A DNA stretch of 64,000 nucleotides from assembly GCF_017744555.1 (NCBI RefSeq), contig NZ_JAGIBD010000006.1, positions 1 through 64,000 of the forward strand, in the 5' to 3' direction. This DNA comes from Cellulomonas sp. (GTDB taxonomy: Bacteria; Actinomycetota; Actinomycetes; Actinomycetales; Cellulomonadaceae). Shown one piece after another: positions 45,588 through 53,443 of this stretch (positions are counted from its first letter, which is position 1; every line of letters begins with the position of its first letter). The position numbers and the translations under genes were made by a program. Below the pieces are notes generated by a model. That model was given only the letters and a program-made list of their open reading frames with translations. It searched no databases and was not told where the DNA came from.

Positions 45588-46064
45588 TCAGAACGGGCCG
45601 TTCGGGAAGACCTCCTCCGCGGTGTCGGCGTAGCCGGCCTCCTGCTCGGCGAGGTACGTCTCCCACGCCTCGAGGTCCCAGATCTCGACGCGCGTGCCCG
45701 CACCGATCACGGCCACGTCGCGGTCGAGACCGGCGTACTTGCGCAGCATCGGCGGGATCGAGATGCGGCCCTGCCGGTCCGGCAGCTCGTCGCTCGCGCC
45801 CGACAGGAACACGCGCAGGTAGTCGCGCGCCTGCTTGCTCGTGACGGGCGCCTGACGCAGCTGGTCGTGCATGCGGCGGAACTCGTCCATCGGGAGCAGG
45901 AAGAGGCAGCGCTCCTGCCCGCGCGTCATGACCAGCCCAGGGGCGAGCTGGCCGCGGAACTTCGCGGGAAGGATGAGCCGGCCCTTCTCGTCGAGGCGCG
46001 GGGTGTAGGTGCCGAGGAAGGGCGCGAACGACCCGACGAAGCCGGCGGACGACTCATGGGTCAC
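45588..46064 (-). CDS. mraZ: MraZ transcriptional regulator
   Basis: A 158-residue protein with two AbrB-like DNA-binding repeats: [22 protein letters not shown] and [26 protein letters not shown]. MraZ forms ring-shaped oligomers that bind arrays of GTGG-type boxes and represses its own operon. The family usually begins at FLGTY; here the only good start is a GTG at 46064 after AGGAAGGAGG, giving 15 extra N-terminal residues. An ATG at 46057 is out of frame. Five boxes lie just upstream. Confidence 0.94.
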   Translation of the reverse strand: MTHESSAGFVGSFAPFLGTYTPRLDEKGRLILPAKFRGQLAPGLVMTRGQERCLFLLPMDEFRRMHDQLRQAPVTSKQARDYLRVFLSGASDELPDRQGRISIPPMLRKYAGLDRDVAVIGAGTRVEIWDLEAWETYLAEQEAGYADTAEEVFPNGPF

Positions 46065-46106
46065 CCCGCCTCCTTCCTCAGGTCCGGTCCCGCACTCGGT
46101 GCCGCG

Positions 46107-46152
46107 CTCCCCGCCTCACCACGTGCCTCCACGGTACTCCACTTCCCTCCAC
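46107..46152 (-). promoter_or_regulatory. Array of five MraZ boxes upstream of mraZ
   Basis: Read on the minus strand: GTGGAG (46152-46147), GTGGAG (46142-46137), GTGGAG (46132-46127), GTGGTG (46122-46117) and GGGGAG (46112-46107), each separated by exactly four bases, so the period is 10 bp, one helical turn. This matches the known MraZ operator (direct GTGGG-type repeats with about 4-5 bp spacing). It ends 43 bases before the mraZ start codon. Confidence 0.85.
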
Positions 46153-46174
46153 CGGCCACCGGAAGAGAGGCCCA

Positions 46175-46198
46175 TTTCACCCGAACGTGGGGGTGAAA
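46175..46198. promoter_or_regulatory. Inverted repeat in the mraZ/moxR intergenic region
   Basis: TTTCACCC (46175-46182) and GGGTGAAA (46191-46198) are perfect inverted arms with an eight-base spacer, located between the two sets of MraZ boxes. It could be a dimer operator or part of back-to-back promoters. No named regulator is assigned. Confidence 0.45.
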
Positions 46199-46211
46199 CC
46201 GCAGGTCAGAG

Positions 46212-46230
46212 GCGGTGGAGCGAAGTGGGG
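46212..46230 (+). promoter_or_regulatory. MraZ-type box pair A, oriented toward moxR
   Basis: GTGGAG (46215-46220), four bases, then GTGGGG (46225-46230) on the plus strand has the same spacing as the mraZ array. It sits in a 17-bp sequence (46212-46228) repeated exactly at 46349-46365. It lies about 200 bases before the moxR start. Confidence 0.65.
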
Positions 46231-46348
46231 GGCGGAACCGGCCCGCGGGGCGTCCTGGCGTGTCGACGTCCCGCGCAAACGGACTCGCCTGGACGAACAG
46301 GACGCTCGACCGGCACGCTGCGTGCTGCCGCAGGTCGGACGTCGTCCC

Positions 46349-46367
46349 GCGGTGGAGCGAAGTGGAG
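46349..46367 (+). promoter_or_regulatory. MraZ-type box pair B, proximal to moxR
   Basis: GTGGAG (46352-46357), four bases, GTGGAG (46362-46367), with a further GTGGGT at 46374-46379, all on the plus strand. It starts with GCGGTGGAGCGAAGTGG (46349-46365), an exact copy of 46212-46228. It ends about 67 bases before the moxR ATG, a position suited to control of the moxR operon. Confidence 0.65.
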
Positions 46368-46433
46368 GGGAAGGTGGGTGCCGGGAGCCCCCCTTCCCCT
46401 TAGGCTCGTCACAGTTCCGCCAAGGGAGGCGTC

Positions 46434-47435
46434 ATGCTGCAGGCCGTGCCGTCGTCGAGCGAGCTCGACGACGTCGTCGACATCACGACACAGATGCGGG
46501 CCGGCATCGAGTCGGTGATGACCGGACGGCCCGAGCTCGTGCGCACGACACTCGCGGTCCTGCTCGCCGAGGGTCACCTGCTGCTCGAGGACGTGCCCGG
46601 CGTCGGCAAGACGACGCTGGCCAAGGCGCTCGCGCGCACGATCGACTGCACGGTGGGCCGCATCCAGTTCACGCCGGACCTGCTCCCGAGCGACCTCACC
46701 GGCGTCAACATCTTCCGCAGCCAGACGCACGAGTTCGAGTTCCGGCCCGGACCGGTCTTCGCGCACGTCGTCATCGGCGACGAGATCAACCGCGCCTCGC
46801 CGAAGACGCAGTCGGCCCTGCTGGAGTGCATGCAGGAGGCGCAGGCCACCGTCGACGGGCAGACCTATCCCCTGCCCCGGCCGTTCCTGGTCGTCGCCAC
46901 GCAGAACCCGGTCGAAATGGAGGGCACCTACCCCCTGCCGGAGGCGCAGCGCGACCGCTTCATGGCCCGGCTGACCGTCGGCTACCCGAGCGTCGACGCC
47001 GAGCTCGACATGCTCGACCTGCAGGAGACGTCGGACCCGCTCGACGCGCTCAAGCCCGTCACGGACGCCGCGACGGTCGGCACGCTGATCGACACCGCAC
47101 GCCGCCTGTACGCCGCCCCGGCCGTCAAGCGGTACGTCGTCGACCTCGTGACGGCCACCCGGGAGGACCACGGCCTCCGGCTCGGGGCCTCTCCGCGCGC
47201 CGCGATCCAGCTGCTCCGGGCCGCGAAGGCCCTCGCGGCGATCGGGGGCCGCGACCACGTGCTTCCCGACGACGTCCAGCAGCTCGCCGAGCCGGTGCTC
47301 GCGCACCGTCTGCTGCCCAGCACCGAGTCGCGCCTCTCGGGGCGCAGCACCTCCGACATCGTCGGGGAGATCGTCGAGCGGATCCCGCTCCCGGTGAGCG
47401 TCGGGACGGCGCGCGCCCGTCGCGCGATCGGCTGA
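46434..47435 (+). CDS. MoxR-family AAA+ ATPase
   Basis: A 333-residue chaperone-like ATPase. Walker A is EDVPGVGKTTLAKAL, Walker B VVIGDEINRAS, then LLECMQEAQATVDG, sensor 1 VVATQNPVEMEGTYPLPEAQRDRF and the C-terminal SPRAAIQLLRAAKALA. MoxR ATPases act with DUF58 (VWA-like) proteins, encoded next, in assembly or activation of envelope enzymes. ATG at 46434 follows GGGAGG. First gene of a three-gene operon divergent from mraZ and preceded by MraZ-type boxes. Confidence 0.93.
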   Translation: MLQAVPSSSELDDVVDITTQMRAGIESVMTGRPELVRTTLAVLLAEGHLLLEDVPGVGKTTLAKALARTIDCTVGRIQFTPDLLPSDLTGVNIFRSQTHEFEFRPGPVFAHVVIGDEINRASPKTQSALLECMQEAQATVDGQTYPLPRPFLVVATQNPVEMEGTYPLPEAQRDRFMARLTVGYPSVDAELDMLDLQETSDPLDALKPVTDAATVGTLIDTARRLYAAPAVKRYVVDLVTATREDHGLRLGASPRAAIQLLRAAKALAAIGGRDHVLPDDVQQLAEPVLAHRLLPSTESRLSGRSTSDIVGEIVERIPLPVSVGTARARRAIG

Positions 47436-48709
47436 TGCGACTTCGACCCACGACCCGGGGCTGGGGGCTCGCGTTCGCCGGCGTCGCCGTGATGCTCGTC
47501 GGCGTGTTCCTCGGGTCCGTGGACCTCGTGCGCATCGGCTCGCTCGCGCTGCTGCTCGTCGTGGGTGCCGCGATCGGCGTCGGCCTGCTCGACCCCGGAC
47601 GGGGCAGGCACCGGCTGTCGATCATGCGCAGCACCACGCCGAACCCCGTGCACGCCGGTGAGGAGGCGCTCGTCGACGTCGTCATCACTGCGACCGACCA
47701 GGCCGCGCGCGTGCGGCTCGCCGGCCTGAAGTTCGCCGAGCAGGCCGCGACCGAGCTGTCCGCGGGCCGACCGCTGCGCGCCCGGGTGGCCCGCAGCGCG
47801 CAGCGCGTCACCGTCAGCTACACCGTGCAGGCCGCGCGCCGGGGTCGCTGGCCGCTGGGGCCGCTCGTCGTGACGCGCACCGACCCGTTCGGCGTCGCGC
47901 GCACGACCGCGACCCTCGGTGACCCCGCCGAGGTCGTCGTGTGGCCCGCCGTCGTCCCGCTGCCGACGCCGTCCGACGTGCTCGTCGGCGAGCCGGACCG
48001 CGTCGCCCTCGGGGCACGCACCCCGTCGACCGACGACGCCTCGCTGCGCGACTACCGCGAGGGCGACGACCTGCGGCGCGTGCACTGGGGCAGCAGCGCC
48101 CGGCGCGGTGCGCTCATGGTGCGCTCCGACGAGCGGGCCGGCATGCGCCCCGTCTCCGTCCTGCTCGACCTCCCGGCCCGCGCGGCCGCGCTGGAGTGGA
48201 GCATCTCGCTCGCGGCGTCGATGGCGCTCGCGATGCTCGACGCCGGTCACCCCGTGCGCCTCGTCGGCGGTGCTGCCCCCGACGTCGCACCCGGGTCGGC
48301 CCTCGCGCGCCGGTCCCCCGTCGGCTTCGTGCACGCCCGCACCGGCCCTGCCGTCCGCGCCGCGCTCCTGGACCGCACCGTCGACCTCGAGGCGCCGCGC
48401 ACCAGCGAGCAGGCCGACGCCGAGCTCGTCTCCGCGGCGCACCTCCTCGAGACCACTGACGCGGGCGGCGAGATCGTGCTGGCCGTGCTCGGCCCGTTGG
48501 GCGGGACCGCCCGCGCCGCGCTCGCGCACGTGGCCGACACCGCGCAGGGCTGGGCGGTCGTGCGTGCCGAGGGCCCGAACCCGGCGCAGCAGCGCGAGGC
48601 CGAGCACACGGTGCACGCCCTGCAGCGGGCCGGCTGGCGCGCGTGCGTCGTGGTTCCCGGAGAGGACCTCGTCGCGTGCTGGCTCCGGCTGCTCGGGAGC
48701 GTGCGATGA
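47435..48709 (+). CDS. DUF58 domain protein
   Basis: A 424-residue protein with two N-terminal membrane helices (about 8-45, GWGLAFAGVAVMLVGVFLGSVDLVRIGSLALLLVVGAA), an immunoglobulin-like middle part and the DUF58 signature SLRDYREGDDLRRVHWGSSARRGALMVRSDE (about 205-235), then a VWA-like fold (PVSVLLDLPARAAALEW). It overlaps moxR by one base (TGATG) and the transglutaminase gene by four, so the three are coupled. The pair MoxR-DUF58 probably works as a membrane-bound chaperone; the client is likely the third protein. Confidence 0.92.
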   Translation: MRLRPTTRGWGLAFAGVAVMLVGVFLGSVDLVRIGSLALLLVVGAAIGVGLLDPGRGRHRLSIMRSTTPNPVHAGEEALVDVVITATDQAARVRLAGLKFAEQAATELSAGRPLRARVARSAQRVTVSYTVQAARRGRWPLGPLVVTRTDPFGVARTTATLGDPAEVVVWPAVVPLPTPSDVLVGEPDRVALGARTPSTDDASLRDYREGDDLRRVHWGSSARRGALMVRSDERAGMRPVSVLLDLPARAAALEWSISLAASMALAMLDAGHPVRLVGGAAPDVAPGSALARRSPVGFVHARTGPAVRAALLDRTVDLEAPRTSEQADAELVSAAHLLETTDAGGEIVLAVLGPLGGTARAALAHVADTAQGWAVVRAEGPNPAQQREAEHTVHALQRAGWRACVVVPGEDLVACWLRLLGSVR

Positions 48710-51018
48710 ACGCGCGCGCGCGGATCCCCCGTGGTCCCCGGGCGACCCTCGCGACGGGCCTGTGCGCCGTCGCGACCGGGTCGAGCCTGCTCGCGCTGAC
48801 CGGGCTCATCGACGGCACCACCTGGCTCGTCCGGGCCTGGGTCGCGATCGTCCTGGTCGCCGCCGTGTGCGCAGGCGTCCGCGCCGTGACCCGCTCCTGG
48901 TGGGCCCCGACGCTCGCCGGGCTGCTCGTGTCGGTCGCGGGTCTGGTCGTCCGGTACGGCGCGCCCCCCGGACGCATCCAGGTGCTGCCCGACGTCGGCG
49001 CGTTCGAGCGGACCCTCGCGGCGGCGCACGAGGGCGTCACCGTGATCAACCAGTCGCTCGTCCCCATGCCCGGCGTCCGGCCCGCCGAGCTGCTCGTCGT
49101 GACCGGCGCGCTCCTCGTGCTGCTCCTGGCCGACCTGGTCGCCGTGGGGCTCGGCGCGCCCGCGTGGGCCGGGCTGGCGCTCGTGACGCTGTGGTTCCCC
49201 GCCGTCGTCCTCGGCTTCCCCGCGAGCGCCTGGGCGCTGGCCTGGACCGGCCTGGCCTACCTGCTCCTGCTCGCCCTCGGCGCCGCGCCGGCCTCCGCGC
49301 ACAGCGACGGCGGACGACGCGTGGGCACCGCCGTCGTGTGCGCCACCGGCGTCGTCGTCGCCACGCTCGTCGCCGGGCCCGTCATCGCCGCGCTGCCTGG
49401 GTGGGCGTCGCTGCGGCTCCCCGACTTCGGCACCGGCCCGGTCGGCCCGCTGCAGCTGAGCGACAACCTCGACCTGCGCGAGAGCCTCGGCACCCGGTCC
49501 GGGCAGATCGTGCTGCGCTACACCGTGGTCGGCGCGGACGGCCAGCCGGAACCCGCGGTCGTCGAGCCGTCGCCGGGCGCGTCGGCCGACCCTGTCGACA
49601 CCGTGACCGCCCGGCTCGTTGGACCGCTGCGGGCCTTCACGCTCACCTCGTTCGACGGCCAGACCTGGCAGCGCGACGACGCCGACCCGAGCGGGACGTG
49701 GGAACCCGACGAGCTCCTCACGTCCGACCCCGAGATCCGCGGCAGCGCGCCCGACGCCGCGCGCGGGACCCTCGCGACCGTGCAGGTCGAGGTCGGGTCG
49801 CTCCGCGAGCGGCACCTTCCGGTCAGCACGTTCCCGCGAACCGTCGACGTGCGGGGCGCGTGGGGGTACGACGAGAAGCGCGACGAGGTCGTCGGCCAGC
49901 GCAGCACGTTCGACGGCATGCACTACGGCATGGTGGTGGAGGTCCCCGACCTCAAGGCCGAGGACCTCGAGAACGCGGACGTCGGCGACCCGGGCGACGG
50001 CGGCGCCTCGCTCGTCGTGCCGGCGACGTCGCACGCGGGCGACATCGCCGCCCTCGCCAAGGACGTCACCGAGGACGCGACCACCCCGTACGAGCAGGCC
50101 ATGGACCTGCAGTCGTACTTCCGCGCGACGACCAACTTCACGTACGACACCCGCGTCCCCCCGGCCCGCAGCTCCGACGCCGTGTGGGACTTCCTCCAGT
50201 CCCGACGCGGGTACTGCGTCCAGTTCGCCACGTCGATGGCGATGATGGCGCGCACGCTCGGCATCCCCGCGCGCGTCGGCGTCGGGTTCCTGCCCGGCGA
50301 CACCAACGGCGACGGCCTCTACCTGGTCAGCGGGAAGAAGTCGCACGCGTGGCCCGAGCTCTACTTCGAGGGCTCCGGGTGGGTCCGCTTCGAGCCGACG
50401 CCGGCCGTCCAGACGGGCGCGCCGCCCATCTGGAGCGACCCGTTCACCGCCATCTCGCAGCCTGGCAGCCAGCCGTCGGAGGCCGCGCCGAGCGGCGTCG
50501 CACCGTCGGTCGCCACGACCCGGCCGAGCGGGCAGTCGTCCACCGCCACCGCCGAGTCGACCAGCGACCACTGGGTGACGATCGGGGTGGTCGTCGGGTT
50601 CGTGCTCGTCGCGAGCATCCTCGGTCTCACCGTCGCCCGGCGCCGGACCCGCACCCGGGCCGACCTCACTCCCGAGCGGGCCTGGCTCCGCGCCCGGCGC
50701 GGGCTCGCGAACCGAGGCGTCACGTGGACCGACGCGACCACCCCGCGCGGTGTGGTCGCCACCGTGCAGGACCAGGTCCGGACCGCGTCCGGAACCGCCC
50801 TCAGCGGTGCGCCCGAGGCTGCGCTCGTCGCGCTCGCGCGCACCGTCGAGCGGGAGCGGTACGCCCGTGAGCCCATCGAGTTCGACCCCGACGAGCTCGA
50901 CCGGTGGGTCGACGAGCTGGTAGGCGGTGTCGAGACGCTGCTCAAGGAGCGCCAGACGGGCGGCGCGCCCGCGTCGGCCGACGCGGCGGAGCCGAGCGAC
51001 CTGGTCCGCGGCGGCTGA
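48706..51018 (+). CDS. Transglutaminase-like membrane protein (DUF3488/TgpA type)
   Basis: A 770-residue membrane protein. About six helices in residues 15-235, an outer region, and a transglutaminase-like core with Cys504 in RRGYCVQFATS and His547 in KKSHAWPE; the position of the usual Asp is FEPTP (Glu). Another helix (about 624-645, VTIGVVVGFVLVASILGLTVA) and a cytoplasmic DUF4129-like tail follow. In Pseudomonas a relative, TgpA, is an essential periplasmic transglutaminase. Here it is the last gene of the moxR operon, possibly a wall or envelope cross-linking or peptidase enzyme. Confidence 0.9.
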   Translation: MNARARIPRGPRATLATGLCAVATGSSLLALTGLIDGTTWLVRAWVAIVLVAAVCAGVRAVTRSWWAPTLAGLLVSVAGLVVRYGAPPGRIQVLPDVGAFERTLAAAHEGVTVINQSLVPMPGVRPAELLVVTGALLVLLLADLVAVGLGAPAWAGLALVTLWFPAVVLGFPASAWALAWTGLAYLLLLALGAAPASAHSDGGRRVGTAVVCATGVVVATLVAGPVIAALPGWASLRLPDFGTGPVGPLQLSDNLDLRESLGTRSGQIVLRYTVVGADGQPEPAVVEPSPGASADPVDTVTARLVGPLRAFTLTSFDGQTWQRDDADPSGTWEPDELLTSDPEIRGSAPDAARGTLATVQVEVGSLRERHLPVSTFPRTVDVRGAWGYDEKRDEVVGQRSTFDGMHYGMVVEVPDLKAEDLENADVGDPGDGGASLVVPATSHAGDIAALAKDVTEDATTPYEQAMDLQSYFRATTNFTYDTRVPPARSSDAVWDFLQSRRGYCVQFATSMAMMARTLGIPARVGVGFLPGDTNGDGLYLVSGKKSHAWPELYFEGSGWVRFEPTPAVQTGAPPIWSDPFTAISQPGSQPSEAAPSGVAPSVATTRPSGQSSTATAESTSDHWVTIGVVVGFVLVASILGLTVARRRTRTRADLTPERAWLRARRGLANRGVTWTDATTPRGVVATVQDQVRTASGTALSGAPEAALVALARTVERERYAREPIEFDPDELDRWVDELVGGVETLLKERQTGGAPASADAAEPSDLVRGG

Positions 51019-51110
51019 CCGCGCCGAGCGTGCCCGACCCCCGGCGCGCTCGTCGCGCGCGAGCCGCGAGTCCAGCGACCTGGTCCTTCTTCCGACCCCG
51101 GACAGCAGGC

Positions 51111-51140
51111 GACCGCCGGCACGTCCTCGTGCCGACGGTC
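51111..51140. terminator. Hairpin terminator between convergent genes
   Basis: GACCGCCGGCACG (51111-51123) pairs with CGTGCCGACGGTC (51128-51140) with one mismatch and a TCCT loop, between the transglutaminase gene and the DUF3040 gene. It can serve both strands. Confidence 0.7.
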
Positions 51141-51152
51141 GTCGACGTCAGA

Positions 51153-51554
51153 TCAGCGGCCGCTCTCGCCGCGCCGGCGGTCCCACCGCTCCTCGAGCCG
51201 TGCCATGAACCCCGGCTTGTGGTGCCGGGAGGCGGCGGCCGGCTTGATGGCGCCGTCCGCCTGCACCGTGCCCTGCGGTCCGCGGCGGGCCGCCGCGCTG
51301 CGCGGCTTCGCGAACGCGAACGCGACTGCCGCGAACATCACGACGAACCCGATGACGCCGAGCCACGCGGTGCTGTTGGCGGCACCGAGCACGAGGACGA
51401 GCAGGCCGACGACCGCACCGGTACCCGCGAGCGCGTACCGACCGAACGACCGTCGTCCACGTTGGGTCAGCGTGTTCGCGAGCCGAGGGTCGTCAGACGT
51501 CAGCTGGCGCTCCATCTGCTCAAGTACGCGCTGCTCGTACTCGGAGAGAGGCAT
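51153..51554 (-). CDS. DUF3040 domain membrane protein
   Basis: A 133-residue protein opening MPLSEYEQRVLEQMERQLTSDDPRLA, the DUF3040 signature, followed by two helices (about 45-85, YALAGTGAVVGLLVLVLGAAN and WLGVIGFVVMFAAVAFAF) and a basic tail. The family is confined to actinobacteria and is normally encoded beside the mraZ region; the function is unknown. ATG at 51554. A small terminator follows the upstream polymerase gene, so it probably has its own promoter. Confidence 0.88.
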   Translation of the reverse strand: MPLSEYEQRVLEQMERQLTSDDPRLANTLTQRGRRSFGRYALAGTGAVVGLLVLVLGAANSTAWLGVIGFVVMFAAVAFAFAKPRSAAARRGPQGTVQADGAIKPAAASRHHKPGFMARLEERWDRRRGESGR

Positions 51555-51576
51555 CCTGACCCCCGTTGCACCAAGG

Positions 51577-51594
51577 AAAACCCATGACGGGTTC
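51577..51594 (-). terminator. Intrinsic terminator at the end of the Y-family polymerase gene
   Basis: On the minus strand AACCC, five bases, GGGTT is followed by a short T-run (GGGTTTTCC) and overlaps the polymerase stop codon. It is one of the few hairpins in the window with a T-tract, though the stem is only five pairs. Confidence 0.5.
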
Positions 51595-52864
51595 AGGATA
51601 GATCGGAGGGAACGATGGTGGTAGTCGAAGCGGCGGGCCGACCGACCGGCGTGGCGCTCGCCCAGACCGCCGCAGCCCCGGACACGTCGCACGGCTGACC
51701 GACGGCGGGATCGACACCTCGCCACCGCGAGTCCGGGAGGTCCGACGCCTCCTCCGGCGTCGGGTCACGGACCAGGCCGGATGCCGCCGACAGCCCCTCG
51801 AGCCGGAGCCCCACGAGTCGCACCGGCTGGCCGCCGAGGTCCGCTCCCGCGAGCAGCGTCCGGGCCACGAGATTCACCTCCCGACCCACGTCGGTCGGTG
51901 TCGTGAGCGTGCGCGAACGAGTGAGCGTCCGGAGGTCGGAGGTCCGCACCGTGACGCTCACCGTGCGAGCGACCCTGCCTCGCTGACGCAGTCGCGCGGT
52001 GCACCGCTCGGCGAGCTCCAGTGCCGCGAGCTCGATCGCGCACACATCCGCCGCGCCGTCCTCGAACGTCACGTCCGCACCGACCGAGCGCTCAGCACGC
52101 TCCGGGTCGACCGGCCTCGGGTCACGTCCCCACGCCAGGTCGAACAGGTGGGACCCCGCCACCGCGCCGACGACCCGCTGGACGACCGCCAGGTCGCTGT
52201 CGGCCAGGTCGGCGACCGTGCGCACTCCACGACTCGCCAGGGCGGCCTCGGCACGCTGCCCCACACCCCCGAGCGCGCCGACCGGAAGGGCACGCAGGAA
52301 GCTGAGCGCGGCCGCCTTGGGCACCAGCAGCACCCCGTCCGGTCCCGCGAGGCTCGAGGCCAGCACCGCCACGGCCTTGGTCGACGCGATCCCCACGGAG
52401 CACGTGAGGCCGAAGTCGTCCCGCACGCGCGACCGGATGCGCGCCGCGATGTCCGACGGCGGGCCGAGCCTCCGGCGCGCTCCCCTGACGTCGAGGAACG
52501 CGGAGTCGAGGCCGACCTGCTCGACGATCGCGGTGACGTCGCGCAGGACGGCCATGACACCCACCGACACCTCGCGGTACGTCGCGGGGTCCGGAGAGAC
52601 GACCACCGCCTGCGGGCAGAGCGTGAGGGCCGTCGCCACCGGCATGGGCCGATCAACGCCGAGCGCACGCGCCTCGTCGGTCGCTGCGAGCACGACACCA
52701 CCGTCGGAGACGGCCACGATCATCGGCCGTCCGCGCAGCTGCGGACGGCGAGCGAGCTCGACCGAGGCGAAGAACGCGTCGAGCTCGACGTGGAGCACCG
52801 AGCAGCCGTCCTCGCCGTCGCGCTCGTCGCGCCGGGCGGCGTCCGACCGCGGTCCGCTGCTCAC
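51593..52864 (-). CDS. Y-family DNA polymerase homologue with altered active site
   Basis: A 423-residue protein of the DinB/UmuC superfamily. Palm LHVELDAFFASVELARRPQLRGRP, YREVSVGVMAVL and GLDSAFLDVRGARRRLGP; helix-hairpin-helix region GVGQRAEAALASRGVRTVADLADSD; little finger with TRSRTLTTPTD. The first catalytic Asp (position 27) is Glu, and the Asp-Glu pair is Asp120-Ser121, so one metal-binding carboxylate is lost. The Phe steric gate remains. No QLxLF-type clamp motif is seen. GTG at 52864, 16 bases after the HEPN gene, in a LexA-controlled operon. It may be non-catalytic, like ImuB. Confidence 0.85.
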   Translation of the reverse strand: MSSGPRSDAARRDERDGEDGCSVLHVELDAFFASVELARRPQLRGRPMIVAVSDGGVVLAATDEARALGVDRPMPVATALTLCPQAVVVSPDPATYREVSVGVMAVLRDVTAIVEQVGLDSAFLDVRGARRRLGPPSDIAARIRSRVRDDFGLTCSVGIASTKAVAVLASSLAGPDGVLLVPKAAALSFLRALPVGALGGVGQRAEAALASRGVRTVADLADSDLAVVQRVVGAVAGSHLFDLAWGRDPRPVDPERAERSVGADVTFEDGAADVCAIELAALELAERCTARLRQRGRVARTVSVTVRTSDLRTLTRSRTLTTPTDVGREVNLVARTLLAGADLGGQPVRLVGLRLEGLSAASGLVRDPTPEEASDLPDSRWRGVDPAVGQPCDVSGAAAVWASATPVGRPAASTTTIVPSDLS

Positions 52865-52880
52865 CGCCGCGGACGTCCCC

Positions 52881-53342
52881 TCATGACGCCCTCACGGTCA
52901 GCATCCGCGCGGAGCGCTCGTCGACGACGTCGGCTCGCGCGTCGAGCAGGTCGCGGGTCGCGTCGACGAAGTCCTCCGCGGCGCACACGGCTTGCTCGGC
53001 CCGCGCGGGCGAGATCGCGTCGAACCGTCCGGCGTCCACCGCCGAGCGCAGCGACGCCGCACCCGCGAAGTAGGCGGACCAGCGTGCGAGCTCGGGGGCG
53101 ACGGCGTCGAGCATCTCCCAGACCGAGCGGGGTCCACGCCGACCGCTCGGGCGTCCGGTCGCGGCGACCACGGCGGCGCCTGCGCGCACCGCCGCGAGAT
53201 GGGCGTGCGAGAACTGCTCCCACGCCTCGGACGAGAACTGGGCGGCGAGGAGCTCCGCGTCCGCGCGGCTGAGCAGCTCCGCGACGCGTGCGGAACCCGG
53301 CGCGCCGACGCCCGGCAGAGGTCGGTCGATCTGGTGTGCCAT
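52881..53342 (-). CDS. SAV_6107-like HEPN-domain protein
   Basis: A 153-residue all-helical protein that matches the SAV_6107 HEPN family of actinobacteria (ARVAELLSRADAELLAAQFSSEAWEQFSHAHLAAVRAGAAVVAATGRPSGRRGPRSVWEMLDAVAPELARWSAYFAGAAS). The RX4-6H motif of RNase HEPN toxins is not visible, so a toxin role is unlikely. ATG at 53342 with GAAGGAG upstream is preferred; a TTG at 53396 would start beyond the LexA box. Its stop is 16 bases before the polymerase start, so both share the SOS promoter. A partner role for the polymerase is inferred. Confidence 0.75.
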   Translation of the reverse strand: MAHQIDRPLPGVGAPGSARVAELLSRADAELLAAQFSSEAWEQFSHAHLAAVRAGAAVVAATGRPSGRRGPRSVWEMLDAVAPELARWSAYFAGAASLRSAVDAGRFDAISPARAEQAVCAAEDFVDATRDLLDARADVVDERSARMLTVRAS

Positions 53343-53370
53343 CGCGTGAGCTCCTTCCCGCCACTCAGTA

Positions 53371-53386
53371 TCGAACAGGTGTTCGA
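53371..53386. promoter_or_regulatory. LexA (SOS) box
   Basis: TCGAACAGGTGTTCGA matches the actinobacterial LexA consensus TCGAAC-N4-GTTCGA at every defined position. It ends 29 bases before the start of the HEPN-polymerase operon, so the operon should be repressed by LexA and induced by DNA damage. The divergent spermidine-synthase-like gene starts 58 bases away on the other side. Confidence 0.85.
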
Positions 53387-53443
53387 TGTCCGTCAACCGT
53401 CACGTGGACGCGCCCGTCGGTTGCCGCTGCGTACCGTGGGCGC

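Noticed and set aside
52881-53342. HEPN protein as toxin of a toxin-antitoxin pair
   Set aside because: The RX4-6H motif is missing and the partner is a polymerase homologue, not a nucleotidyltransferase or antitoxin.
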